DNA of 64,000 bases from Thiodiazotropha sp040506975 (GCA_965211775.1 OZ242974.1:930001-994000), one strand, 5' to 3'; numbered from the stretch's first letter, positions 28,134 through 38,228 are shown. Numbers and translations are program-made. The notes: generated by a model from the letters alone, not told the origin.

Positions 28134-28699
28134 GTTCGGTTCGATTCTAAAGATAATCGCATGTCCGAGTCTGATCAGGATTGAAGAAAATCTTCAGCCG
28201 ATCTTAGGGTCCGCTCTTTTTACCTGAATATCATACAAAATTTCCGGCCATGGACTATGGTTTACCATAGGTCTCTTATTTATTGAGTTTCCTTACCGGA
28301 ATGCCGAGTCGTTGAATCGTGAGTGGCGGGATGATTCGGTGGGTAGATTCAAAAAAAGCGACGTGAACCCAGCTAATTCACTGCTGATGATCTGCCTGCC
28401 ATCTGTGAAACACGCCCTGAACGGTTATGAAAACGTGTCATGCAGTTAGAGCATGCACCGAACCTTATCAGGAATATAGTTCGGAAAAAGGGGGTTGGAA
28501 GATAGGTTATTTCTGCCTGAAGAAGTTTTTCCACGGCTGTATTTTGTCAGTGAAACAACAAGATACAATAAATCAGGAATTATATGCTTTGGATTCTTAA
28601 ATAGTGACAGATTTGTAAAGTTTTGAATTACCTGCCGATATATTTTGGAAATCCTGTCCGATTAATTCCAAACCTATTTAGACATGGAGTAAGTTGAAT
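28134..28699 (+). other. 566-base noncoding stretch before the binding-protein gene
   Basis: No supported gene on either strand. The last 150 bases are AT-rich, fitting a promoter region. GGAG at 28686-28689 is the ribosome site of the next gene. Nothing else is recognised. Confidence 0.4.
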
Positions 28700-29671
28700 A
28701 TGGTGGTAATAACAACACATAAAACTGTATTAATCACTCTGGTTCTTTTGTTTTCGGCATTGCTATCCGGCAAGGCGTTCGCCAATAAATGTCTGTTTAT
28801 CTCCTCCTACCATACGGGGTATGCCTGGTCAGACGGGGTGGAGAGCGGTTTACGCAAAACCCTGGACGGTAAATGTGAGTTAAAGCAGTTTGATATGGAT
28901 ACAAAAAGACACAAGGACGAAGTGTCTAAAAAGAAAGCGGCAAGGAAAGCAAGGGAGCTGATCGAACGTTGGAGACCCGACGTTGTGATCACCGCAGATG
29001 ATAATGCCGCCAAGTATGTCATTAAACCCTTTTTTAAGGACCACCAGGTTCCATTTGTGTTTTGCGGTATCAACTGGAATGTAGATGAATACGGTTTTCC
29101 CTACAGCAACACCACGGGAATGGTGGAAGTGGCGCCTATTGATGTCCTGTTTGACAACGCAAGACATATACAGGGAGGTGCGCACCGGGCAATCTATATC
29201 GGTGCTTCGACCTTGACCGAAAGGAAAAACCTGAAGCGATTCAAGCGTGCGGCGGACAAGCATGGCATCGTTTTGGAGGATCGCCTGGTAAACACCACCA
29301 AGGAGTGGATAAGTGCATACATGGAAGCACAGGAATTCGATTTTGTAGTGATTGGCAGTAACTCGGGTATCAATGACTGGAACACAAAATCTGTTTCGGA
29401 TTTTGTTGTTGAATCCACGAAAACCCTGACCTTGACCAATCATGGCTGGATGATGCCATATACGCTGCTTGGCATGACAAAAATACCTGAAGAGCATGGG
29501 GAATGGGCTGCATTTGTGGCATTGGCAATACTCGATGGAACAAAACCCAGTGAAATCCCTATTGTCTCCAATCGCAAATGGGATATTTGGATCAACCACG
29601 CAATCCTGGAGCAGAGCGGGATCAGACTTCCGGAGTCATTGCTAAGAAAGGCGAAAAAAGTCAGTTCATGA
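28700..29671 (+). CDS. Periplasmic ABC-type substrate-binding protein, sensor partner candidate
   Basis: 323 residues from ATG 28700 (GGAG 10 bases upstream; TTG 28694 is too close). A signal peptide (about 1-28, ends GKAFA) is followed by a two-lobed periplasmic binding fold of the ABC_sub_bind type (PF04392): KCLFISSYHTGYAWSDGV, RPDVVITADDNAAKY, FVFCGINWNVDEYGF, AIYIGASTLTERKNL, DFVVIGSNSGIND. No permease or ATPase is next to it. Instead the stop overlaps the start of a CHASE-GGDEF-EAL gene, so it probably acts as a ligand-binding partner of that enzyme. Confidence 0.82.
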   Translation: MVVITTHKTVLITLVLLFSALLSGKAFANKCLFISSYHTGYAWSDGVESGLRKTLDGKCELKQFDMDTKRHKDEVSKKKAARKARELIERWRPDVVITADDNAAKYVIKPFFKDHQVPFVFCGINWNVDEYGFPYSNTTGMVEVAPIDVLFDNARHIQGGAHRAIYIGASTLTERKNLKRFKRAADKHGIVLEDRLVNTTKEWISAYMEAQEFDFVVIGSNSGINDWNTKSVSDFVVESTKTLTLTNHGWMMPYTLLGMTKIPEEHGEWAAFVALAILDGTKPSEIPIVSNRKWDIWINHAILEQSGIRLPESLLRKAKKVSS

Positions 29672-32487
29672 TGTATTTCAACTCCAGGGAAAAGATCTTT
29701 AAAGGCTATCGGGCTGTTGTTCTCTGGCTGTCGATTGTGATTTTTTCGTTGGTTTCACTTATGTTGTCGGTATGGGTGGAACTGCACACGGTTGATAATG
29801 AGTTTAACGATCGCGCCGGGGAGATACATCGAACGCTCGTTCAGCGGATCTCCAATCTGGAGACAGTCTTAACCTCCCTGGTGGGGCTCTACCACTCCAG
29901 TGACTTCCTCGGTATTGCTGAACAGACATCGTTTTCCCAGGAGATGCTCAAGGCCTATCCGTTTATCAGCGCAATCATGCACATGACGAGGATCCCCAAT
30001 GAGAGACGGGATGAATTCGAGGCGCAAATGCGGGAACAGGGTTTTGTCGGTTTTAGATTAAAGATTGATAGTCATCTGGGTGGTGATCACATCGGAACCG
30101 GCGGTTACTATCTGCCGGTCAGTTTTATCGAGCCTATGGATCCGCGCTCCGCTAATTTACTGGGTTATGACCTGACGCGACAGCCGGGTGTATTTAATGC
30201 GCTGCAGCAATCCATAAAAGATGGTGAAATCATTTCCTTCGGACCTGTTGTGATAAACAGTTCGGGTAAATCCCAGTACTTTGTTCTGAAACCCGTCTAT
30301 CTCGGGCGCTATCCACCGGAAAAGATGCAGGAGCGGGTGGATATGTTCAACGGTATGGCTGTTCTCTGTATCGAACTTGAGCGGTTAGTAGATGGAATTA
30401 TAGAAGCAGACATGCCATACGATCTATCGTTGCTGCCGGTTACTGATAGGGGTCAGGTGACGCACGGTGGAATAATGGCCGGTTTCAGCAAGTCAAATTT
30501 AGCCAGAATTGCGGTGGACCTGAGTACCTTCGAATATCGGCAGAAGATAGAAGTCTACGGCATGGTTTTTGAGTTACTGGTGAACCAAAGAATAAGGGCT
30601 GACATTATTGACTGGAGGAATGTATTGGCGATATGGATGTTGTCACTACTGATTCTTTTCTTGGCTGTAGCTGTATATCGAAATATGCGAATCGTTCAAC
30701 TCAAGGAAGATGAGGCAAACGCTGCGATCGCTGCGGAAGATGAGAGGTTCTCTCATGTTATAGATACGGCATTTGACGCTGTGATAACGGCTGACGCCAA
30801 CTGTATGATTCTAAGTTGGAACCAGCAGGCGGTTGAGGTGTTCGGCTATAATGAAGAGGATGTGCTCGGTTTGCATCTGTTTCAACTCATCCTTACCCAT
30901 AATTCATTGGTGGAGGCGACGGATGCTCTCAAGCCCATGTTCAAGGGGTCTGAGGAACATCCGACGGGTGTCAGACTGGAGGTTGAAGGTAGGGATAGAA
31001 ATAGCCGTAAATTCCCTCTCGACCTTGCCATCTCCTGCTCCAGAATCGGTGATATGTTCACACTAAGTGTGTTTGCCAGGGATATTACCGAGCGTAAACA
31101 GTGGGATGAAAAGATCCGCATGCTGGCATATAGCGATTCACTGACCAAGCTGCCAAACCGCGAGGCATTCAAGGAGCAGGTCTCCCGCGCCATTAAGGTT
31201 GCCAGGCGGCACCAGCGTATCGGTGCGGTATTATATCTTGACCTTGATGAATTCAAACGTATCAATGACACATTGGGTCATGATATTGGAGACATGCTGC
31301 TTAAAAATGTAACCAGCCGCCTGGAGGGGCAACTCAGGGATACCGATTTAGTGGAGCGCAACTGCGAGTGTGAGCTAGAGAATTGCAATATTGCGAGGCT
31401 TGGCGGCGACGAATTCACCGTGCTGCTTGAGGATATTCAGAAACCGGAAGTGGCCGCCTTGGTGGCAAAGCGGGTGCAGGATGCAATTGCGCGCTCGTAT
31501 AACCTGAACGGACATGAGGTATATGTTACACCCAGTATCGGTATAGCAGTATTTCCCAGGGATGGTCGGGACGTTGAGGAGCTTTTGAAGAATGCTGATA
31601 CCGCAATGTACCACGCTAAAGCGGTAGGCAAGAATAATTTCCAGTTCTATTCGGAGCAGATGAATATACTGGCGACGACCAGGCTGAAATTAGAGGGTAA
31701 GTTGCGTAAGGCCCTTGCCTGCAATGAGATGGAACTCTTCTATCAGCCGCAAATCGATCTTGCCAGTGGGGAAATTGTCTCTGCAGAAGCACTGCTTCGA
31801 TGGCACGAGCCGGAGTTGGGCATGGTCTCTCCGGTTGAGTTCATACCGATTGCCGAGGAGACCGGTATGATAATGGAGCTTGGTGAGTGGGTGTTGAATG
31901 AGGCCTGTAGACAAAACAAGGAATGGCAGAATGCCGGTTACAAACCAATTCGGATCGGAGTAAATTTGAGCAGTATGCAGTTCATCCAACGCGACTTGAG
32001 TGTGAAGGTTGCAATGGCGCTTAAAAGTTCACGGTTAAATCCGAAATATCTGGAATTGGAGATAACCGAGAGTGTTATCATGCGTAATGTAAACGAAACC
32101 ATTACGACCTTGAAAGATTTCAAGGATATGGGTATCAGCATCTCTGTAGATGATTTCGGTACCGGTTACTCATCGCTGAATTATCTCAAACGGCTTCCTT
32201 TGGATAACTTGAAGGTCGACCGTGCCTTTGTCAAGGATATCCCGGATAATGAGGATGATGTAACGATCACATCCGCAATAATCGCATTGGCGCAAAGTCT
32301 GGGGCTTGGTGTGGTCGCTGAAGGCGTAGAAACAGAAAGTCAAATGCATTTTTTGCAGCAACAGGGATGTGAATTGGCCCAGGGTTATTTTTTCAGTAAG
32401 CCGTTGCCGGCGGATCAACTGGTCAGTATGCTGCAGCATCAGGATGAGAGTGAAGGGGTTGGTGCTAGATTGACCGGTAATTCCTGA
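29668..32487 (+). CDS. CHASE-PAS-GGDEF-EAL cyclic-di-GMP enzyme
   Basis: 939 residues; the ATG at 29668 overlaps the upstream TGA. A membrane helix (about 12-34), a periplasmic CHASE domain (about 50-280, YHSSDFLG, FISAIMHMTRI, SHLGGDHIGTGGYYLPV), a second helix (about 319-338) and PAS (about 355-475, FDAVITADANCMILSWN) lead to GGDEF (GGDEF at 579-583) and EAL (EAL at 707-709, DDFGTGYSSLNYLKR). Both catalytic motifs are intact, so it may be bifunctional. A Cys-containing insertion (ERNCECELENCN) separates the RDTD I-site-like motif from GGDEF. Ligands sensed by CHASE are unknown. Confidence 0.9.
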   Translation: MMYFNSREKIFKGYRAVVLWLSIVIFSLVSLMLSVWVELHTVDNEFNDRAGEIHRTLVQRISNLETVLTSLVGLYHSSDFLGIAEQTSFSQEMLKAYPFISAIMHMTRIPNERRDEFEAQMREQGFVGFRLKIDSHLGGDHIGTGGYYLPVSFIEPMDPRSANLLGYDLTRQPGVFNALQQSIKDGEIISFGPVVINSSGKSQYFVLKPVYLGRYPPEKMQERVDMFNGMAVLCIELERLVDGIIEADMPYDLSLLPVTDRGQVTHGGIMAGFSKSNLARIAVDLSTFEYRQKIEVYGMVFELLVNQRIRADIIDWRNVLAIWMLSLLILFLAVAVYRNMRIVQLKEDEANAAIAAEDERFSHVIDTAFDAVITADANCMILSWNQQAVEVFGYNEEDVLGLHLFQLILTHNSLVEATDALKPMFKGSEEHPTGVRLEVEGRDRNSRKFPLDLAISCSRIGDMFTLSVFARDITERKQWDEKIRMLAYSDSLTKLPNREAFKEQVSRAIKVARRHQRIGAVLYLDLDEFKRINDTLGHDIGDMLLKNVTSRLEGQLRDTDLVERNCECELENCNIARLGGDEFTVLLEDIQKPEVAALVAKRVQDAIARSYNLNGHEVYVTPSIGIAVFPRDGRDVEELLKNADTAMYHAKAVGKNNFQFYSEQMNILATTRLKLEGKLRKALACNEMELFYQPQIDLASGEIVSAEALLRWHEPELGMVSPVEFIPIAEETGMIMELGEWVLNEACRQNKEWQNAGYKPIRIGVNLSSMQFIQRDLSVKVAMALKSSRLNPKYLELEITESVIMRNVNETITTLKDFKDMGISISVDDFGTGYSSLNYLKRLPLDNLKVDRAFVKDIPDNEDDVTITSAIIALAQSLGLGVVAEGVETESQMHFLQQQGCELAQGYFFSKPLPADQLVSMLQHQDESEGVGARLTGNS

Positions 32488-32535
32488 TTTTCTCGCATGA
32501 GCTGCGCCATAACTGCCTGCCGCCTGGGGCCGGCC

Positions 32536-32557
32536 GGATTAGCGTTAACAGGTCCCA
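32536..32557 (+). repeat. Dispersed GTTAACAGGCCC repeat, copy 4 (variant)
   Basis: GGATTAGCGTTAACAGGTCC, 49 bases after the stop of the CHASE-GGDEF-EAL gene, between two convergent genes. Confidence 0.6.
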
Positions 32558-32595
32558 ATGTTCAGTCGGTCGGCTGACTATTTCATTGCAGTACG

Positions 32596-35500
32596 CTAAC
32601 GGGGTTCAGTGGGATTATTGATATTGACGTCAAGCGGACTTGAGTTGATCACATGAAGATCGCGTTGTGGAAAAGGAATTTCAATGCCGGCCTCGGAGAA
32701 TTTATCGTTGATTGCCGTATGCAATGCGGTTATCGTCGCCAGTCGGTTATCCATAGATCCGAGGTAGGTACGGAGCAGCAGTGTCAAAGCGCTGTCACCG
32801 AATGCCTCAAAGGTGGCGACAGGTTTCGGATCCTGTAGTACGTTTTCGTTCTCATGCGCTGCCGCGATCATCAGTTCCATAGCTTTATTCACATCGGTGC
32901 CGTAGGCAACTCCGACGTTGATGATGATTCGGTTGACCTTGTCGGTCAATGTCCAGTTGATGACCCTGCCGGTAATGAACTCTTTGTTGGGTATCAGTAA
33001 TTCCTGTTTATCGTAATTGGTGATTGTGGTGGCGCGGATGCGGATGCGGGAGACAACGCCTGTAGTAGAGTCGAGCGTTACCACATCGCCAACACGTATG
33101 GGCCGTTCAAATAACAGTATGATACCGCTGACAAAATTGGCTACGATCTCCTGTAAACCGAAGCCGAGTCCCACGCCCAGCGCAGCTACCAACCACTGAA
33201 TATTCGACCATTGAAAGCCAATCAGGCTGAAGGCTGTGATCAGTCCGATGCCGGCGATGAAATACTGCAACAGTGTAGTCAACGCATAGCGCGCACCGGA
33301 TTCGAGGGGGAGACGCTGCAACAGGGTGATCTCAAGTACGCCGGGCAGATTCTTTGCAGCAAGAAAGGTGACGATCAAGATAACTATACCGATGATGATG
33401 TCCCTTAATGTCAATGGTGTTTCCGTTACTATCCCGTCAACCATTTCACTGGTATTAATCGGTAGTTGAATGTTATCAAGAAAATCCAGTGCGGGGAGAA
33501 GATCCGACCATATCAACCAGGCGCCGATAACGGAACCGAGCAGATAACCGAAGCGCACGAGCCGTTTGGCCTGTTCGCTCAAGGCGTCGAAATTCAGTTC
33601 GGGGATTTCGGTTGTGATGACACTGCTTTCATCCTCAATCTGCTGATGCCCCTGCTCCCTTTGAGCGCGCAGTTCATCTCGTCTTTGCAGTGCGTTTTGA
33701 TAGCGTAATCTGCGCTCAGCGATATAAAGATAGCGCAATAGCAGTTCTCTCAAGGTAAACAGCCCGATAAAAAACCAGATTGTCGATTCAACATGATCGA
33801 GTAGACGCAGAGTAAGGGTCATGTAACCTAACCCTGTGGAGAAAATCAGGCCGACTCCTATAAGGATCAAAAAAGGAAACCATAGAAAATGCAATTGCAG
33901 CAGCAAAGCATTCGGATTGATGCTGTTCCAGGAGATCATCAGTGATCCTTGTTTGCGCAACAGCCGGCATGTGAAAATAATGAATACGATCATCAGCAAA
34001 ATAGTTGCCGTACTGCTGATGACAAGGGCATCGGCAGGCAGGCTGTCACCCGCGCCAAGGGCAATCAGGAACCGAAATGGCGCACCGACAGGAACGGCCC
34101 AGCGCAGCTCTTGAGCCAATGATCTGCAGATCTTGTTGTTCCAGCGCAGGTGGCGTGTGCCGACCCCCTCGGGCAGGCACAATTGGTAAAGCATCAGGGC
34201 TGCAGTCAGTGTTATACCGACGGTGATCAGGGATGTGGCCATGGCCAAAGTAAATGGTGCAGCGGTTGGCTGTGACCTCAATAGCAGGCCTGTTCCTATC
34301 ATCACCACCGGCAAAGCCATGACCTTTATCAGTGTATAGAACAGCGCCTTGATTGTAAGGCTCATGGAATCGGTGCTGATCTTGCGTGTGGCTCTGGCAA
34401 GATTGGGTATTTGCAGTCGTGCAAAGGGTTGTTTCCAGACTACGAACAAGAAGGTAAAAAGCAGAATGAAGGCAAAGTGCACGTTGTGCCGGCTGGCGGT
34501 TATCAAATCGGCGCCCACTTCCCGCCAATGCTCTGAAGAGACAAGCCAGCCGATGCCGGATGCCAGTCGGGTTGGGCTGAAGACTTGACTCACACTACTG
34601 CTGGAGATCCATAGTAACTGGTCATTGATAAAATCGATGTAGGATTCTGAAATATTCAGTAACTGTCGTTCAGTCAGGTCAAGGGATGTGAGTTGGCCGA
34701 TATAGCGGCCATATGCTTTTTGCAGTTCATTCAGCGCCTCACGCCTGGCCCCTGCAAGAGAAAATGCCTGCTTCTGCAGGTGTTGTTTCTCCTGCCCTGA
34801 CAGATCTTCCAGGATCGACCGAGTGACCGCTTCAACATGGTCAGAGAGGCTGCCGCGTTCAAGGAGCAGCTCTTCGATCTCTATCTGGCGGTCTGTGGCC
34901 TTGTTGATTTCAAACTTGCGCTTGGCGGAAGAACGTCTGTAGCTTCTCAGTGATGGCAGTGCGGCGTGACGCCGGGATAACATTTTTCCTATCGCCTCAC
35001 TTCGGCCTACAACCTCTACGCGCTGTTTACTGTGCTCGAAATCTGATTGTAGCTGCTCCAATCTTCCCTTTGCCGTCGTCAACTGCTGTAAGACACGCTT
35101 TTCCCAATAAACCAGCTGCTCGAGTTCTGAGCGGCTTTTGGCGTTTTCCTGGGCGATGTTCTGAAGCGGTAGCGGCAGGTTGGTTGTTTCCTGCTCCAAC
35201 AGTTCGGCCGCCTGCCGGGCCTGTTTGGCCTGCTCTTCCCTTATCTCGGCAGCAGCCTGATTCAGGCGTTTTAAACTCGACTGCAACTGGCTGACATGGG
35301 CTATTGTCGCGTCCCGTTGGGCCTGGCTCAGATTGGTCAGCAGGCTAAGGTTTCCCAGACGTAGCGTGAGCAAATCGTACTGAGCTTCACGTAAGGCTTT
35401 TCTTGCCTGCAGCGACGTCAATCTGGCCTGCCTGATCTGCTTCAGTTCGTTCTGCGGCAATACCTCAATATCAGACTGGATCTGCGCCAGAGAATCTGTT

Positions 35501-36054
35501 CGGATAGCGATTTCACTACTGATCTGTTTGCTGCCGGCCAGCAGTGTCGAAAGCTCTTCCAGTTGCGTCTTTTGGCGATCGCGGGCCTGGGCCAGGTTCA
35601 GCTCCTCCTTGCTGATACGTATTTCCAATGCGGCAAGGTCAGAAGATTGAATGAATATCTCGAGGGCTTTGTCAGCATCCGCATCATGGTCCAGGTTCGC
35701 TTGCAGGTCCCGGATTACTTGCGGTGCATCCCGAATCTGTTTTTGAAGGCGTGAGATCTCGCCTCTTACCATGTCAGCTTGACCTAACCAGTTGTCCGCC
35801 TGCTCGAGCAACTCATGAATCTTGGCCTTTTGTGTTGCATCCAATGCGGTCTCTTGATCGATGTTGGTGCGGGCAAGCTCCAGTTGTTGCCGGGTGAGTG
35901 GCTGACTCTGTTCAAGCGGCAGGGAAGGTGGCTCGGCCCAGGCAATCAATGTATGGGAGAGGCAGAGGAGTGTTATTAACAGCCCTGTCAGAGGTTGCCG
36001 GCGAATAGGTGAAAAGTTGGACATGGACAATGTATATGTAATCCGAAGTGGCAT
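32596..36054 (-). CDS. mscK: Large MscS-family mechanosensitive channel (MscK/KefA-type)
   Basis: 1152 residues. An N-terminal signal peptide (the better start may be the ATG at 36024, MSNFSPIRR) precedes a long coiled-coil periplasmic region (about 45-500), a multi-helix membrane region (about 530-850) and a C-terminal MscS core: WLVAALGVGLGFGLQEIVAN is the pore helix TM3, followed by RVGDVVTLD, IRATTITNYDKQELLIPN and IPFPQRDLHV. MscK channels protect against osmotic downshock. The size matches MscK. An IS1595 element ends 18 bases before the annotated start, so its promoter is probably displaced or replaced by an IS sequence. Confidence 0.87.
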   Translation of the reverse strand: MPLRITYTLSMSNFSPIRRQPLTGLLITLLCLSHTLIAWAEPPSLPLEQSQPLTRQQLELARTNIDQETALDATQKAKIHELLEQADNWLGQADMVRGEISRLQKQIRDAPQVIRDLQANLDHDADADKALEIFIQSSDLAALEIRISKEELNLAQARDRQKTQLEELSTLLAGSKQISSEIAIRTDSLAQIQSDIEVLPQNELKQIRQARLTSLQARKALREAQYDLLTLRLGNLSLLTNLSQAQRDATIAHVSQLQSSLKRLNQAAAEIREEQAKQARQAAELLEQETTNLPLPLQNIAQENAKSRSELEQLVYWEKRVLQQLTTAKGRLEQLQSDFEHSKQRVEVVGRSEAIGKMLSRRHAALPSLRSYRRSSAKRKFEINKATDRQIEIEELLLERGSLSDHVEAVTRSILEDLSGQEKQHLQKQAFSLAGARREALNELQKAYGRYIGQLTSLDLTERQLLNISESYIDFINDQLLWISSSSVSQVFSPTRLASGIGWLVSSEHWREVGADLITASRHNVHFAFILLFTFLFVVWKQPFARLQIPNLARATRKISTDSMSLTIKALFYTLIKVMALPVVMIGTGLLLRSQPTAAPFTLAMATSLITVGITLTAALMLYQLCLPEGVGTRHLRWNNKICRSLAQELRWAVPVGAPFRFLIALGAGDSLPADALVISSTATILLMIVFIIFTCRLLRKQGSLMISWNSINPNALLLQLHFLWFPFLILIGVGLIFSTGLGYMTLTLRLLDHVESTIWFFIGLFTLRELLLRYLYIAERRLRYQNALQRRDELRAQREQGHQQIEDESSVITTEIPELNFDALSEQAKRLVRFGYLLGSVIGAWLIWSDLLPALDFLDNIQLPINTSEMVDGIVTETPLTLRDIIIGIVILIVTFLAAKNLPGVLEITLLQRLPLESGARYALTTLLQYFIAGIGLITAFSLIGFQWSNIQWLVAALGVGLGFGLQEIVANFVSGIILLFERPIRVGDVVTLDSTTGVVSRIRIRATTITNYDKQELLIPNKEFITGRVINWTLTDKVNRIIINVGVAYGTDVNKAMELMIAAAHENENVLQDPKPVATFEAFGDSALTLLLRTYLGSMDNRLATITALHTAINDKFSEAGIEIPFPQRDLHVINSSPLDVNINNPTEPR

Positions 36055-36072
36055 TAGTCTGTTAAATGGTTA

Positions 36073-37101
36073 CCTGATTACTCATGAGGCTCAGCTATTG
36101 AGCCTGTGGTGCAAGCATAATGGAACCTACTGAATAAAAGAGGATTTCATCATGCCGAGAAATACTATTCAATTTCAAAAAGGTCTTGGTTTGCACGATT
36201 TTCTGGAACAATATGGGACCGAGGATCAGTGTCGACAGGCATTGTATGATTTGCGCTGGCCGACGGGCTATGTCTGCCCTGAGTGCGGCAACACAACAGG
36301 CTGTGAACTCAAAAAGCGTCAGATATATCAATGTCACAAGTGCCATCACCAGACTTCCCTGACCGCCGGCAGCATCTTCCATGGCACCAAGCTGCCGCTG
36401 AGAACGTGGTTTCTTGCGATCTATCTGTTGACCCAACGCAAGAAAAGTATCTCGGCGCTGCAACTTTCCCGCGAAATCGGGGTGAACTACAATACGGCCT
36501 GGCGACTCAAGCATAAGTTGATGCAGGTGATGATGGAACGTGAGCGTGGAAAAAAACTGGCCGGTCGCATCGAATTGGATGATGCTTATCTCGGAGGCGA
36601 GCAAGCCGGTAAGCGTGGTCGTGGGTCGCGCAACAAAATCCCTTTCGTAGCTGCTGTTGAGACGACGCGGGACGGCAGGCCCATGAAAATTCAACTGCGT
36701 CGTGTAAGGGGCTTCCGCAAACGTGAAATCGCCCGCTACGCCCGCTCCTGCTTGATGCCTGGCAGCGAAGTCTTTACCGATGGGCTTTGGTGCTTTAGTG
36801 GCGTGACAACCGCTGATTGCCATCATAACCCCATGGTGACGGGTGGTGGGCGCCAAAGTGTCCAGTATTCGTGCTTCAAATGGGTAAACACGATGTTGGG
36901 TAATGTCAAAAACAGTCTGTTGGGTACTTTTCATGCGATTCGAGATAAACATGTGTCGCGTTATCTTGCTGAGTTCGAATATCGGTTTAACCGCCGTTTC
37001 GATTTACCCGCCATGATTGAACGATTGCTTTTTGCCGCTCTTCGCACTCCACCTATGCCATATCGCCTCTTGAGAATGGCTGAGGTTTAGGGGTAATCAG
37101 G
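36073..37101 (+). mobile_element. IS1595-family insertion sequence, copy 4 (1029 bp, TSD AATGGTTA)
   Basis: Duplication AATGGTTA at 36065-36072 and 37102-37109. It sits just upstream of mscK on the opposite strand, so the mscK promoter region is split off by a kilobase. Terminal repeats and length are standard. Confidence 0.95.
36152..37090 (+). CDS. IS1595-family transposase (copy 4)
   Basis: 312 residues, the majority sequence among the five copies, intact catalytic and zinc-ribbon motifs. Confidence 0.93.
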   Translation: MPRNTIQFQKGLGLHDFLEQYGTEDQCRQALYDLRWPTGYVCPECGNTTGCELKKRQIYQCHKCHHQTSLTAGSIFHGTKLPLRTWFLAIYLLTQRKKSISALQLSREIGVNYNTAWRLKHKLMQVMMERERGKKLAGRIELDDAYLGGEQAGKRGRGSRNKIPFVAAVETTRDGRPMKIQLRRVRGFRKREIARYARSCLMPGSEVFTDGLWCFSGVTTADCHHNPMVTGGGRQSVQYSCFKWVNTMLGNVKNSLLGTFHAIRDKHVSRYLAEFEYRFNRRFDLPAMIERLLFAALRTPPMPYRLLRMAEV

Positions 37102-37285
37102 AATGGTTAAGAGGTTTCTGTACCTGCCCTAAAACTTGTGGCTGATCACATTTTTAGTTGCTTGTATTTGTGCAATCACGCTATTGAACCGGGTGATATG
37201 CTTCGATATATGTGTCAAATACACATTATCTCAATTCCGTCCGCATGATGGTCGATACAGTCCTCTGCCGCCAGGCCGCCGTTGT

Positions 37286-38182
37286 TTAAACTTCCTGAAA
37301 ATAGTAATGGATAACATGTTGATTCTTATCCGATACGGGTTCTCCCAGTCCGATCTTTCCACTGCCCAGCAAAGGTATGGTCTCACGTCTTAGATAGAGT
37401 GATTGATGGTTTTGTGTTGTCAGGTATGTGCCGTTGGTGCTGATATCCGAAAGAACGTACTTGCCCCGGCTGTACTCGAGTACAGCATGGGTTCTGGAGG
37501 CTGCGGCGGCCGTAACCACGATCTCATTGCTCGAGTCGCGGCCGATATGCATACTGCCCTGCTGTGGTAGAAAGTTGAAACGCCGGTTGCCATATTGGAG
37601 GGTCAGTATCCTTGTTACAGTGCTTTGCGTCAGCGGAGAAGTGTGTATGAAAGTGACGTCGTCCTTTCGCCATAGGAGATCATAAATAACCATTCGCTCC
37701 TGCTTGCCTTTTACCTTGACTTTATCGAATTGACGTACGATTTTTTTTTGCTCATCGGTTAGGTTTTGTACGACCTGCTCGGTTGTAATGATCTGCTGCG
37801 ATTGAGCAATCGCTGCCATGCGTGCTGCAATATTTACCGAATCGCCGTACATCCGGCCGCCTTCTACAATGGCAGGCCCGAAATGGAGTCCGATTCTTGC
37901 CGACAGTTTCATGCCGGACCGTTTTGCATAGGCGTCCACACGTTCCTGCATGAGGCAGGCCCCCGTTGCGGCGTCGGAGACGCGGTTATAGCGACTCATC
38001 ACCTCATCGCCGATCACTTCTACAACATATCCTCCGGTCTCCGCTACGACCTCTGCGATGATATCCTCAAGGTCGGTGATCAGTTGTTTGGCGCGGTTGT
38101 CACCCAGAATTTCATACATGCGGGTGCTGTCTACGATATCGGCAAAGACGATGGCATACGATTTTTGAGCCGCTGTTGACAT
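37286..38182 (-). CDS. Class III adenylate/guanylate cyclase with FHA domain
   Basis: 298 residues from ATG 38182 (MSTAAQKSY). A TTG start at 38221 is formed by the dispersed repeat and is rejected. The cyclase domain (about 8-170) has the metal-binding FADIVDST, YVVEVIGDEVMSRY and GDSVNIAARMA. The FHA domain (about 205-290) has IGRDSSNEI, SRTHAVLE and SDISTNGTYL, the GR, SxxH and NGT signature that binds phosphothreonine. Such fusions link Ser/Thr phosphorylation to cyclic nucleotide signalling. Cytoplasmic, no membrane segment. Substrate (ATP or GTP) not determined. Confidence 0.85.
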   Translation of the reverse strand: MSTAAQKSYAIVFADIVDSTRMYEILGDNRAKQLITDLEDIIAEVVAETGGYVVEVIGDEVMSRYNRVSDAATGACLMQERVDAYAKRSGMKLSARIGLHFGPAIVEGGRMYGDSVNIAARMAAIAQSQQIITTEQVVQNLTDEQKKIVRQFDKVKVKGKQERMVIYDLLWRKDDVTFIHTSPLTQSTVTRILTLQYGNRRFNFLPQQGSMHIGRDSSNEIVVTAAAASRTHAVLEYSRGKYVLSDISTNGTYLTTQNHQSLYLRRETIPLLGSGKIGLGEPVSDKNQHVIHYYFQEV

Positions 38183-38205
38183 GGTGCAGTTTCGAAAGTT
38201 GTATC

Positions 38206-38228
38206 GGCTTAGTGTTGACAAGCCCTGA
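38206..38228 (+). repeat. Dispersed repeat, copy 5 (diverged)
   Basis: GGCTTAGTGTTGACAAGCCC, a diverged copy of the core. It lies upstream of the cyclase start, unlike other copies that follow stops. Confidence 0.4.

Noticed and set aside
37136..37393. 85-residue plus-strand frame after IS1595 copy 4
   Set aside because: It overlaps the 3' end of the cyclase on the other strand and shows only a short hydrophobic stretch.
38183..38221. TTG start extending the cyclase by 13 residues
   Set aside because: The extension is made by the dispersed repeat, and the ATG at 38182 gives the normal cyclase start.
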